Of a DNA stretch of 64,000 nucleotides, positions 1 through 8,528 are shown in pieces. The notes beneath the pieces were generated by a model, which saw nothing but the letters and a program-made list of their open reading frames with translations, was not told the origin of the DNA and searched no databases. Made by a program: the position numbers and the translations under genes. Every line of letters starts with the position of its first letter. Within the stretch, counting starts at the first letter, position 1. Source of the DNA: Paenibacillus koleovorans NBRC 103111 (GTDB lineage: Bacteria; Bacillota; Bacilli; Paenibacillales; NBRC-103111); assembly GCF_004000845.1 (NCBI RefSeq), contig NZ_BIMA01000009.1, positions 45,078-109,077 of the forward strand, given 5' to 3'.

Positions 1-342
1 AATCAAAAAAATGATACTAAAAACACCTAAAGCAACTACAGTCAAAAAAATGTAGGCAGATGAAATATATTTTCTGGTCCCCATTTCATCATTTTTAGCA
101 ATCGTAACTACTATGCGATTTCTTAGCCCATTACCGATTCCTAAATCAAAATTTAAAATCCAGCTCAACACAGAAAGTATTGTAAACCAAACACCTAGCA
201 ATTTATTATCTTCAAAGTATCTCATGTACGCAGGTATTGTAAGAAAACCAATTAATATAGCAAATCCTTTAACTAATACGCTATTGATGACATTAGATAT
301 AACCCTTCTTGTATTGCCACTAAATTGTCTAAGTTTTCTCAT
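1..342 (-). CDS. Wzx-type polysaccharide flippase, N-terminal part (cut by window edge)
   Basis: The minus strand is open for 114 codons from an ATG at 342 to the window edge, so only the N-terminus of the protein is present. It begins [18 protein letters not shown] and then gives hydrophobic segments typical of membrane helices 1-3. The motif [12 protein letters not shown] between helices is characteristic of Wzx/MATE-fold (MOP superfamily) O-unit flippases. The expected role is to flip undecaprenyl-pyrophosphate-linked repeat units across the membrane. The start overlaps the end of the upstream acetyltransferase by 14 bp, and a GAGGT element lies upstream. Family membership is strong from the motif and the neighbours (polymerase, transferases). 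Substrate specificity cannot be read. Confidence 0.85.
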   Translation of the reverse strand, partial: MRKLRQFSGNTRRVISNVINSVLVKGFAILIGFLTIPAYMRYFEDNKLLGVWFTILSVLSWILNFDLGIGNGLRNRIVVTIAKNDEMGTRKYISSAYIFLTVVALGVFSIIFLI

Positions 343-1060
343 TACTATTTAGGACCTCTATTAATTTCGTTATGTCTTCGAAATAATCCGCATGTTTATT
401 TATCCATGCCTTATCTTTATTCCACCACTTTAATTCCATTAAGAATGAAATTATATTATCTTCAAATCGGTTTCGAATAACTTCTGCAGGCACTCCTCCA
501 ACAATTGCATATGCTGGGACATCCTTTGTTACAACTGCACCAGCTGCAACAATTGCACCATCTCCAATGTTTACTCCTTCAATCAATGTTACATGGGAAG
601 CAATCCATACATCATTCCCTATAATAACGGAATAATTTTTATTCTCATCTGCATAACGGAACTCTTCAAACTTTTGCTTGTTTACATACGTAAATCCATA
701 TTGTTGTTTCAAAGAATAAAATGACGGGTGGATTGATACAATAGTTGAAGTTGGATGTTGTCCACTAATAATCTTTACTCCCGGTGCTAATGCAGTATAT
801 TTTCCAATTTTAGCATTAATTATCTCTGAATCTCTACTAATTCCAGATCCATATCCTAATTCCACATTATTCACCCAAGCATGCTTGGCAATTGTATTAT
901 ATCCTTCACATTTAATATTAGAAACAATTCTTGATGGCCAAACTTTACAAGTTTTATCTATTTTATATTTCTTTGTTGAGTACCAGTAAAATATTTTGTT
1001 TATAATTTTCTTTGCAATGTACATATAAATTTCTGCCCTCTTCCATTTCATGTCTAGCAT
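329..1060 (-). CDS. CatB-like left-handed beta-helix O-acetyltransferase
   Basis: This is a 243-residue protein. Its central part (about 60-200) carries hexapeptide repeats such as [31 protein letters not shown] and [18 protein letters not shown], followed by the family-typical [16 protein letters not shown]. This is the xenobiotic/CatB acyltransferase branch, which takes acetyl-CoA to sugar hydroxyls. Its C-terminus closely resembles that of the protein at 6439-7074, so the cluster carries two paralogues. It likely O-acetylates the exopolysaccharide or its precursor in the cytoplasm. A downstream ATG at 1024, preceded by GAGGG, is an alternative start that removes an ill-conserved N-terminus. 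AT-rich like its neighbours. Confidence 0.82.
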   Translation of the reverse strand: MLDMKWKRAEIYMYIAKKIINKIFYWYSTKKYKIDKTCKVWPSRIVSNIKCEGYNTIAKHAWVNNVELGYGSGISRDSEIINAKIGKYTALAPGVKIISGQHPTSTIVSIHPSFYSLKQQYGFTYVNKQKFEEFRYADENKNYSVIIGNDVWIASHVTLIEGVNIGDGAIVAAGAVVTKDVPAYAIVGGVPAEVIRNRFEDNIISFLMELKWWNKDKAWINKHADYFEDITKLIEVLNSNEKT

Positions 1061-1537
1061 GCTTTGTGAGGTGACAATTTCTAAAAGAAAAACTTAGTAT
1101 CTCATTTTTTAAATATATTTTTCGTATTAGGTGCACGATTAGTGTAATGATATGAGTGTATTTAATAACTAAGTAAATCCCCTTTAACTACCACCTATCC
1201 ATTTCATGTAAAGAGCAATATGCCCTTCATCCTATTGTGATTTATCGAAAAATGCTTTCAATCTGAACGAATTAAGGAGGAGATTGTTATTCCCAAATCA
1301 ATTAAGGTATTACAATTGAGAAATGGATCTTATAGCGGATCCAAATTATTGCTTTACATAGGGTATGAGGTACGGATTGGAATGGAGGTTGGAAACGTTC
1401 CCGGCGCAACCTAATTTCATAGATTAGAATAATCCACATGAGTAGAAATAATGTGAACTGCTGCATCCATGCTAAATAAATGAGGTAACTGATATGCATT
1501 AGAAGTAGAAGGCTGTACTTGAAGCCCTGCTGCAGAT
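1061..1537. other. 477-bp AT-rich gap without a convincing gene
   Basis: The stretch separates the acetyltransferase at 329-1060 from the putative transferase at 1538-2350. A 79-codon open frame on the minus strand (1302-1541) has no good ribosome binding site and no recognisable family. It reads as biased hydrophobic sequence and was not accepted. No clear terminator, tRNA or transposase remnant was recognised. Its size inside an otherwise tightly packed operon suggests a lost gene. Confidence 0.4.
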
Positions 1538-2350
1538 TCAAAATATTTTATATTTCAAGTTTAGACATATTAAATATTGCTTAATACATGAAATGATATT
1601 AACATCTGGTGTTTTATGCAAAAACAATATAGGAGAATATTTTTCCGTATGATATGGTACTAAAAATTCATTCCCATATCTTTTATACCATTCTGGATAT
1701 TTTCCTCTCTGAGTAGGATCCAGATGAGCAAATATCATTTCTTTTTTGCATAACAAGCTTAATATTGATTGATCCTCTCTATGCGACACAAATTTTCTTC
1801 CAGTTCCCTCTATATTATGCTGCCCTTCTTCTGGTGAAATCAAATTATAATCACAACAAAGAGTTAACCATCTCTTTACAAACGCTCGAGTTTCTTTACA
1901 ATTAATAGTCAAAAAGAAGGTGGCTTGTATTTGGTTAGAATATTTATAACTATCTGTATCACAATTCATATTTCTAAAACAGGACGGCTTAGTGAAACAC
2001 ACTTCCAATAATGGAATGTCAGATACCCATATTTTTTTTTCAGAATCAATCGTTTCTATTAAAGTGTTAATATTTCTTAAAAAAAAAGCTCCTGAATCAC
2101 TGTAAAAAATAATATCTCCTTCATCGCACTCTTCCATAACCTTCAATATAAAGTATGGTTTCCATAGCCATAGGCCATTACCACGTTTGACATCCAATAT
2201 ATATTTGTTCCTTTTTTTAAAATCCTTGTCGATATCTTCAGGACCAAAAGAATAAACTTTATCTAGTTTACCAATGTATTTCCCCGTCCAACTATTGAAC
2301 TTCTGTGTGCGTTTATATTTTTCATCAGCATAATTAATAAGTATTTTCAT
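1538..2350 (-). CDS. Putative glycosyltransferase (GT-A-like) of the exopolysaccharide cluster
   Basis: This is a 270-residue soluble protein with no signal peptide. The segment NGLWLWKPYFILKVM at about 58-72 followed by DIIFYSDSGAFFL at about 79-91 is the pattern of a bacterial family of putative transferases in capsule loci. YSDSG sits where a metal-binding DxD would lie. The C-terminal half holds GTGRKFVSHREDQSILSLL, a plausible acceptor/donor loop. I do not recognise an assigned activity, so the sugar and linkage are unknown. It lies between two acetyltransferase genes in a cluster with Wzx and Wzy functions, which supports a role in repeat-unit assembly at the membrane face. Confidence 0.6.
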   Translation of the reverse strand: MKILINYADEKYKRTQKFNSWTGKYIGKLDKVYSFGPEDIDKDFKKRNKYILDVKRGNGLWLWKPYFILKVMEECDEGDIIFYSDSGAFFLRNINTLIETIDSEKKIWVSDIPLLEVCFTKPSCFRNMNCDTDSYKYSNQIQATFFLTINCKETRAFVKRWLTLCCDYNLISPEEGQHNIEGTGRKFVSHREDQSILSLLCKKEMIFAHLDPTQRGKYPEWYKRYGNEFLVPYHTEKYSPILFLHKTPDVNIISCIKQYLICLNLKYKIF

Positions 2351-2424
2351 AATGTCCCCATTATATAAAATTCAATTATTAATTAAATAGAATTCATATA
2401 CACAGTAAAATAATTTGAATTCTA

Positions 2425-3003
2425 TTACTTTAACTTTTTGACTACTCTTCCTGGATTTCCAACAATAACACTATTATCCTCAAATGTTCCACTCACAACC
2501 GCCCCAGCACCTACTACGGAACCATCTCCAATTATTGTACCTTTCAAAATAATTGTATTACAGCCAATAAAACAATTTTTCCCAATCCTAATCTCTTTTG
2601 TCGGGATAATGTCATTATCTACTGGCCCGACAGAATCGAACATTAGTCTATTTCGCTCTTCCCACTCTATAGGGTGGAAATCGTTATCTAGTATTTTGCA
2701 ATTCCCCCCAATTGCAGTGTTTTCTCCTATATACACGCCCTTCCTCGCATAAATTGTCGCTCCAGAAATACCGACATTATCACCAATTAATATTTTAGCC
2801 TCAGCAGTGCGGGTAACAATAATAGTACGACTGTAGAGTCCAACTAAATTTGAAATAAATGATGATTTAATTGTAACATTATTACCAATTTGTATAGAGG
2901 CCCCCTTCTTGTTGAATATAAGAGGACAACCTTTCAGATTGAGTTTCTTGCCATACTTTATGTTAAGCAGTTTAAGAATGATCTTATAATAGTTGCAATT
3001 CAT
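2425..3003 (-). CDS. Left-handed beta-helix acetyltransferase (CysE/LacA-like)
   Basis: About 192 residues from the ATG at 3003; an upstream TTG at 3024 is open but lacks support. Hexapeptide repeats run through most of the protein: IGDNVGISGATIYA, IGENTAIGGNCKIL, then IRIGKNCFIGCNTIILKGTIIGDGSVVGAGAVV and the closing VGNPGRVVKK. The motif DNDFHPIEW holds the His expected to act as catalytic base in LacA/NodL/Maa-type acetyltransferases. The protein should trimerise and transfer acetyl from acetyl-CoA to a sugar. It belongs to a different branch from the two CatB-like proteins of the cluster. The EpsG-like polymerase gene is upstream at 3150-4301, leaving a 146-bp gap. Confidence 0.8.
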   Translation of the reverse strand: MNCNYYKIILKLLNIKYGKKLNLKGCPLIFNKKGASIQIGNNVTIKSSFISNLVGLYSRTIIVTRTAEAKILIGDNVGISGATIYARKGVYIGENTAIGGNCKILDNDFHPIEWEERNRLMFDSVGPVDNDIIPTKEIRIGKNCFIGCNTIILKGTIIGDGSVVGAGAVVSGTFEDNSVIVGNPGRVVKKLK

Positions 3004-3149
3004 AGCATTTGTTCTCTCTTTCAATTAATCTCATTTAACACATTATAACTTCATTAAGAATAATAATCAGATAAAAACAATCATATTTCATACTAAGAAG
3101 TTCTTCTCATCTTTGCAAAAATGTTTTCCGAGACAAAATCAGTATTCGA

Positions 3150-4301
3150 TCATTTTTTGAAGTTTAATGACCATTTATAGTTTGCTATTCCCGGAATTGA
3201 ATAAATCACAACTGCAAACAAGAATAACAAAGTAATACATATAAGTACAGTTAGTATTAACTTACTTTGTTTATTGAATCGATTTACCACATCAATTATA
3301 ATGAAAGGTTGAAACATTTTATAATAAAGTTCTATTCTACTTCCCCAATTTAGATGCAAAGCCAAGAAAGCCAAAGAAAAGTATATCATCTGAAGAGTTT
3401 CAAGTAATTCAGTTCTTTCTTTATTTTCAGAATTGGATTTGCTTATAACTAAAAAGCAATATACAATAAATAACACAGTAATAACTCTAGAATGTTTAGC
3501 CGAACTTAAGAAATTATTTGTCGAGTCCATATATGAATAAAGTCCATTAGATAAAGTACCCAATAAAGAAAAAATAGCCTGAAAATCAATGAAATTCCCT
3601 AAAATAAGGCACATTATCGGCACTAAGATTTTCGTAATTTTAGAAATATACCTTTTTCTTATTATTAATTTCCTCAATAATTCAATAACAATCACCAAAA
3701 TCGAGGCATAATGATTAAAAAATGCAAGAATCGCCAGAAGCAACCACCATCTATCCCTTTCCTTTTCTGAAAGAGAATAATAGTAAAAAATAATTGCCAT
3801 TGCAGAAGCTTGTCTCATTACAGTAAATACGCTGCTGTATGTCAAGAAAAAGTATCCAGCAATATATAAAACTGTGCTATTAACATCATTAAAATAATTT
3901 CGCAGGGCTTTTACAATAACTATACCTTGAAACATAGCATAGAGTAAAAATAGAAACTTATAATTTAACTCAAAAGTTAATCCGATGGTCCTGAACAAAA
4001 TGAAAAAAGGTTCTTTTTCAGACAAGAATCCATACCAAGCACCTGCCCCATACCCCAGATCATAAAACGCCCTGTATGATTCATCGTCTGCTCCACCAAA
4101 GTCACGCAATCCTAACAATAACACCTGCGCAACTGCAAAAGACACTATTAATAGAAAATTATTCGATATTTTTTCGTTTTTTGGAATCAATTCATTTCTG
4201 CTTATATCTCTATATCCCTTATATTCTGGCCTTATCTTAATAATACAAAATAGAGGAACAACTAATATGATAAACGCAGTTACAAATATATGAATTGCCA
4301 C
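3150..4301 (-). CDS. EpsG-family / Wzy-like polysaccharide polymerase
   Basis: This is a 383-residue protein with about ten predicted membrane segments. The first follows the start directly (IFVTAFIILVVPLFCII). The signature of the EpsG family is visible in LLLGLRDFGGADDESYRAFYDLG at about 82-104, followed by FFILFRTIGLTF, and an FFLTYSSVFTVMRQASAMAI stretch at about 152-171. EpsG/Wzy proteins polymerise lipid-linked repeat units on the outer face of the membrane. Together with the Wzx start at 1-342 it marks a Wzx/Wzy-dependent pathway. A 113-bp spacer separates it from the upstream transferase, so it may have its own weak promoter, although none is clear. Confidence 0.83.
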   Translation of the reverse strand: MAIHIFVTAFIILVVPLFCIIKIRPEYKGYRDISRNELIPKNEKISNNFLLIVSFAVAQVLLLGLRDFGGADDESYRAFYDLGYGAGAWYGFLSEKEPFFILFRTIGLTFELNYKFLFLLYAMFQGIVIVKALRNYFNDVNSTVLYIAGYFFLTYSSVFTVMRQASAMAIIFYYYSLSEKERDRWWLLLAILAFFNHYASILVIVIELLRKLIIRKRYISKITKILVPIMCLILGNFIDFQAIFSLLGTLSNGLYSYMDSTNNFLSSAKHSRVITVLFIVYCFLVISKSNSENKERTELLETLQMIYFSLAFLALHLNWGSRIELYYKMFQPFIIIDVVNRFNKQSKLILTVLICITLLFLFAVVIYSIPGIANYKWSLNFKK

Positions 4302-4414
4302 GTTATTGACTCCTCAGTTGTAATAAATCAAGCTTCAAGCGCTAGTTTTAATGACCTTTTACACGGCTACCATAGCCCCTAAAAATTTGTGATTTTGGTG
4401 GAGATATTAATGTA

Positions 4415-5254
4415 TCAGCAATTCTTACCTGCAATGATACACCCAATATTCTTTATATACGGTACCAAGAAGTTCCTAAGCCAAGTATGTCCATAATAGG
4501 ATTTTGTAAAGTAGAACCATGACTTTACAGGTAAACCTTTCGGTCCGAAGAGTTTTCTTACTCTAGTCTTTCTTGGTAATGTCGAATCTTTATATGAATT
4601 CTCTATTCCATTGCTTTCGCAGAATCCTATAAACTGTTTGGCAAGTAAAATATTTATTTTCTTTATTCGCATTCTAAAGGAATAATCGTAATCCCCCATT
4701 GCATGCTCATACAATGGATCAATTATCCCGACTTGCTTAATGACTTCATGATTTATTAGAAAACAATTCCAATTCGCTAAATCGCATTTTACAAAACAAC
4801 TATTAGACGGCGATAACATGGAACCAATATAGTAGTTCCACTTACCTTTAATAAATGTAGAACCTCCATATGTCTGCTTTAATGTTGACTGCGAGAGTGT
4901 ACATCCAACAACACCGAGGGGTCCAGAACGTGAAAATGGCTCATGCATCAGAATCCACATATTTTCAAAAAAATCAACATCATCATTAACCATTAGGTAA
5001 TAATCGTATCCTATTTCAATTGCTGCGTTCATGACTTTGTACATACCACGACTCCAGAACAGACTTCCTGAACCTTCTAATAAAATAGTGTTTGGATATT
5101 TTTCGCCGATTGCTTTTACCGTTCCATCAGAAGAGTTATCATCACAAACAAACAAATCAAACTGTGGTATGTTCTTCTGTTTGTGAAGACGCTCGATGCA
5201 TCGCAAAGTTTTTTCTTTACGATTAAAACATGTTAACATTATTGCCAGCCTCAT
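4415..5254 (-). CDS. Family 2 glycosyltransferase (rhamnosyltransferase-like)
   Basis: About 279 residues. The ATG at 5254 was chosen because GGGAG lies eight bases upstream; an earlier ATG at 5269 is also open. The GT-A fold of family GT2 is clear: AIMLTCFNRKEKTLRCIE at the N-terminus, the DDNSSDGT nucleotide-binding motif near 40, FWSRGMYKVMNAAIEIGYDY at about 85, and LMVNDDVDF as the metal-binding DxD at about 110. The arrangement with FWSRGM is common in rhamnosyl-type transferases. It probably adds one sugar to the lipid-linked repeat unit at the cytoplasmic membrane. The next gene upstream (5284) is also a transferase, 29 bp away. Confidence 0.82.
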   Translation of the reverse strand: MRLAIMLTCFNRKEKTLRCIERLHKQKNIPQFDLFVCDDNSSDGTVKAIGEKYPNTILLEGSGSLFWSRGMYKVMNAAIEIGYDYYLMVNDDVDFFENMWILMHEPFSRSGPLGVVGCTLSQSTLKQTYGGSTFIKGKWNYYIGSMLSPSNSCFVKCDLANWNCFLINHEVIKQVGIIDPLYEHAMGDYDYSFRMRIKKINILLAKQFIGFCESNGIENSYKDSTLPRKTRVRKLFGPKGLPVKSWFYFTKSYYGHTWLRNFLVPYIKNIGCIIAGKNC

Positions 5255-5283
5255 GATTATGTCTCCCATTAAGACCTAACTCT

Positions 5284-6435
5284 TTATTTTACTCTGATCT
5301 TATTAAAAATTTCGTGTGCTATAATATCCATAAAATTCCTTTTTAATAACACTATTCCACGAGTATCATATGCCCATTGAGTCAATGAACGATGTTTATT
5401 CCTTACAATTGTTGCTGCTTCAAAAGTATCATAGAGATAAATGTCATTTCCAGGAACTCCGTAAACCACATTCATGTCCCAAGGTCTCATTTGTAGCCCA
5501 AAACTCTTTACAACTTTATATGGCATAGAGATCGTATTAAGAATATACCTCGACTCTAAATTTCTTTTTTTTCCATATAAATCTACGCATAGCTCTTCTT
5601 CAGGCACGTTCAGTAAGTAACTCATCTTTGAATTTTCAAAATATGCATCGTACACACTAGCATCCGACATACTGTTAGGGAATTTATAGTCATAAGTATC
5701 TCCCATTAAAAGAGAAACCTGCATTTTATTCGTGCTATATTTATAATGTGTCCCTTGATCTGCAAAATTAGTACTTAAAGACGTATATGGATACACAAAG
5801 TATTTGTTTTGATCGATACAATATTGAATATGATACTTCAACCATGAGGTTTCCGGCCACGCTAAAACATCGCTTGGTACTTTTGCTGAATTTAAATTTT
5901 TATAGTCTCCATTTCTATACCAGGAATAAAAGTCATTCCACTGCTTTTTCAGCCAGACCTGCCCCCAAGATTGAGGATATTGCATAAAAAACGCATCATA
6001 ATTGGTCTGAATTGGATAAAATGGCCTATCTGCATTTGCATTCCAATGGTGTGTATATAAGGATATACCAGCAACAAAATCTGATTCAGCATAAAATTCT
6101 GCTGCTTTTTTTGAATAACTGAAAAAAGCTGGGGAAACGCAAATATCATCTTCTAGAACAATTACTGCTTCAAATCCATATTCATTTAGATAATTTCCAC
6201 AGGTTAAGACATGCTTACGTAATCCCAGCCTAGATTCAAACGTACGAACAATTTTTTTCCCGAACTTCCAGCTAAACTGGTTAGCATAATTTTCAACACA
6301 ATCAGTCCCACTATTATCAATACTAATAATCAAATCTACATCTTCGTCATAATAGGCACTATTTAGTGAGGATAAAAGCCGATCTATACTGTTTACCCGA
6401 TTATAACCAATTACTACAATTCCAAATCTACTCAT
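5284..6435 (-). CDS. GT-A glycosyltransferase, GNT-I/GT2-like
   Basis: This is a 383-residue cytoplasmic protein. It starts MSRFGIVVIGYNRVNSIDRLL, a GT2-like opening. IISIDNSGTD follows at about 37 and AVIVLEDDICVSPAFFSY at about 91-108, where LEDD is the expected metal/nucleotide motif. The central part has many aromatic residues (FMQYPQSWGQVWLKKQW at about 148-164), a pattern seen in transferases distantly similar to GlcNAc-transferase I. The sugar donor is not predictable. The gene lies 3 bp from the end of the acetyltransferase gene upstream, so the two are co-transcribed and perhaps translationally coupled. Low GC like the rest of this half of the cluster. Confidence 0.72.
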   Translation of the reverse strand: MSRFGIVVIGYNRVNSIDRLLSSLNSAYYDEDVDLIISIDNSGTDCVENYANQFSWKFGKKIVRTFESRLGLRKHVLTCGNYLNEYGFEAVIVLEDDICVSPAFFSYSKKAAEFYAESDFVAGISLYTHHWNANADRPFYPIQTNYDAFFMQYPQSWGQVWLKKQWNDFYSWYRNGDYKNLNSAKVPSDVLAWPETSWLKYHIQYCIDQNKYFVYPYTSLSTNFADQGTHYKYSTNKMQVSLLMGDTYDYKFPNSMSDASVYDAYFENSKMSYLLNVPEEELCVDLYGKKRNLESRYILNTISMPYKVVKSFGLQMRPWDMNVVYGVPGNDIYLYDTFEAATIVRNKHRSLTQWAYDTRGIVLLKRNFMDIIAHEIFNKIRVK

Positions 6436-6438
6436 TGG

Positions 6439-7074
6439 CTACATTCTCTCACTCTCTAAGATTTGTTTCAATTTTTCAATATCGGTAAAATATTTTGCAT
6501 GTTCCGAAATCCAATCCATATCTTTTTCCCACCACTTCAATTTAAGTAGCCAATCTATTTCGTCAGTCTCAAATCTATATTTTATAACCCTTGCCGGTAT
6601 ACCACCTACAACAGCGTATGCAGGCACATTCTTAGTTACAACTGCCCCAGCCGCTATAATTGCCCCATCTCCGATTCTAATGCCAGCTATCAAAAGAGTA
6701 TTATATCCAACCCAAACATCATTACCGATTTCTACATAATATTTTTTCTCTTTATCCGCATATTCAAACTCACTAAATAGCATATGACTCACATATGAAA
6801 ACCCAGTTGGCGTTCTTATAGAATAGAATGCAGGATGGGTTGAAATAAATTTGTTAGTTGGATGATTTCCAAATACCACTTGAACCTTTGGAGCAATAGA
6901 ACTATATCTACCTATTTTACAATTATTGAGTTTACTAAATGAAGAAACATAGCTTCCAAATCCTAATGAAGAATTAACAATAGTAGCAAATTTAGAAACT
7001 GAATTGGCTCCTTCAAAATTAGAGTTTCTAACTCTGCTTAAGATACTTATATGATTTTTTTTATTTATGTTCAT
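6439..7074 (-). CDS. CatB-like left-handed beta-helix O-acetyltransferase (second copy)
   Basis: This is a 211-residue paralogue of the protein at 329-1060. The shared features include IGRYSSIAPKVQVVFGNHPT (with the catalytic-type His in GNHPT), [50 protein letters not shown] and a C-terminal LKWWEKDMDWI versus [11 protein letters not shown]. It should be a trimeric acetyl-CoA-dependent sugar O-acetyltransferase. GAGGG lies eight bases before the ATG, and the start overlaps the terminus region of the upstream transferase (2-bp gap). Two copies in one cluster suggest acetylation at two positions or on two residues of the polymer; that is an inference. Confidence 0.82.
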   Translation of the reverse strand: MNINKKNHISILSRVRNSNFEGANSVSKFATIVNSSLGFGSYVSSFSKLNNCKIGRYSSIAPKVQVVFGNHPTNKFISTHPAFYSIRTPTGFSYVSHMLFSEFEYADKEKKYYVEIGNDVWVGYNTLLIAGIRIGDGAIIAAGAVVTKNVPAYAVVGGIPARVIKYRFETDEIDWLLKLKWWEKDMDWISEHAKYFTDIEKLKQILESERM

Positions 7075-7076
7075 GC

Positions 7077-8291
7077 TTAAATCCCTCTATCTTCAATCCA
7101 ACTTTTTATTCGTTGTGCCTGTAATAAGTAATTTTTTTGGCCAATAACAAACTCTTTTGCGCGCTCACCCAGAGTTTTTCTGTCAATATCATCTAATTCC
7201 AAACCATACTTAATAGTCTTTACAATTCCACAAATACTTTCCTCTTCAAATACAAGCAAATGTTCAAAATATTCTTCCGGTATCCCTTCTAACCGAAAAG
7301 TCAGTACTGGAACACCAGAAGCCATGTATTCTAAGAGCTTGGATGGAAAACAATATGCCGAAGCTATTTCAGAAGGGAGTCTCATATTAATTAGCATCGT
7401 TGCCTGACTCTGCTTAATAAGAACGTCCTTTCTTGAGGGTAAAAAACCATAAAAGATTATTCTTGGGTCTTTAGTTGCTGCTTCTATTAAGTATTCCACA
7501 TCATTTCCACCACCAGTAATCCACAATTCCAGATTTGGATCATCAATTTCTTTAAATGCTTTAATCAGTAAATCAAGACCATATTTTCTTTCAATCATTC
7601 CAGAGTACATAAGTACCCTTTTTCTCGTCTTCTTTATCTCTGGAACTGGTAAATCATCAGCATTCCATACCCCTTCCATCAACATCCATTTTCCATCCGG
7701 AATCCTTAAAAATTCTGCCATTTTAGCAGAATATAGAATATACCCATCGAATCTTTTCTGAAGTAGTTTAATTTGAAACCAATCTATTTTTTTTAGAATC
7801 GCTTTTACTTTATCTTGTCCTAAGTCCATGAATTGTGGTAGATCAGTAATAAATAAATATAGTTTTGCTGAAGGAATTATTTTTTTTATCACACAGGCAG
7901 TTGCCATAACTGATGAACGCATTGAATACACAAAAACAGTTACTTCCCCCCTACGATATCTTTCTGCAACCCACTTTCTGGCTTCTTTGATCATGGACCT
8001 TTTACATAAAAGCCTATTAATATATTTTATGTTTTTATAGCCAACACTTATATTATAAGCACCTGCTTTATGAGACCATTGAAAAGGCAAAACTATTTTA
8101 TCTGTGTACGTGGGATATGGAGGAAGGACACTTCCATTAATAGAATCAAAAACATCACTATAAATATCTTCAATTCCTCGAATTAAATTCACCTGTGATA
8201 CTTGGGCTGAAGCTAAACTATAACCCTTTTTGGACTTATTTATGAACTCCTCATTGCTCTCTAAACAACCAATCCATAATAAATCCTTCAT
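7077..8291 (-). CDS. Family 4 (GT-B) glycosyltransferase
   Basis: This is a 404-residue protein with the two-domain GT-B layout. The C-terminal domain shows RVLMYSGMIERKYGLDLLI at about 226-244, LELWITGGGNDVEYL, IIFYGFLPSRKDVL, and the sugar-nucleotide-binding segment SAYCFPSKLLEYMASGVPVL at about 313-332, with the E of KLLEYM and GVPV as in GT4 enzymes. The N-terminal domain lacks an obvious acceptor motif. It acts on the cytoplasmic side to extend the lipid-linked repeat unit. It is the first gene of the AT-rich block; 237 bp without a recognisable gene separate it from the WbuB-like gene upstream. Confidence 0.8.
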   Translation of the reverse strand: MKDLLWIGCLESNEEFINKSKKGYSLASAQVSQVNLIRGIEDIYSDVFDSINGSVLPPYPTYTDKIVLPFQWSHKAGAYNISVGYKNIKYINRLLCKRSMIKEARKWVAERYRRGEVTVFVYSMRSSVMATACVIKKIIPSAKLYLFITDLPQFMDLGQDKVKAILKKIDWFQIKLLQKRFDGYILYSAKMAEFLRIPDGKWMLMEGVWNADDLPVPEIKKTRKRVLMYSGMIERKYGLDLLIKAFKEIDDPNLELWITGGGNDVEYLIEAATKDPRIIFYGFLPSRKDVLIKQSQATMLINMRLPSEIASAYCFPSKLLEYMASGVPVLTFRLEGIPEEYFEHLLVFEEESICGIVKTIKYGLELDDIDRKTLGERAKEFVIGQKNYLLQAQRIKSWIEDRGI

Positions 8292-8528
8292 AGCTTAATA
8301 ATCCCTTCCAAAGCAACATTGGCTTTGATTTTGAATAGTAATTCAACAAACGACAGCGTCAGAGTTCACTGATTGTTACACCAGAAAATTGTTTCATTCG
8401 TCCTTTGGCTAACATATTGAAAGTTTTAGCACATGGTTCTCGCTTTCCTCTTCTTACTATGTAGATCTTAATTTGTCCCCAGTTTGTACTGCTTCTAATG
8501 GCTACACCATTGCTGTGGTCAACTGTAT

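Noticed and set aside
1302..1541. 79-codon open frame on the minus strand in the exopolysaccharide cluster
   Set aside because: No ribosome binding site, no recognisable family, hydrophobic low-complexity bias and overlap with the next gene; listed only as part of an unexplained gap.
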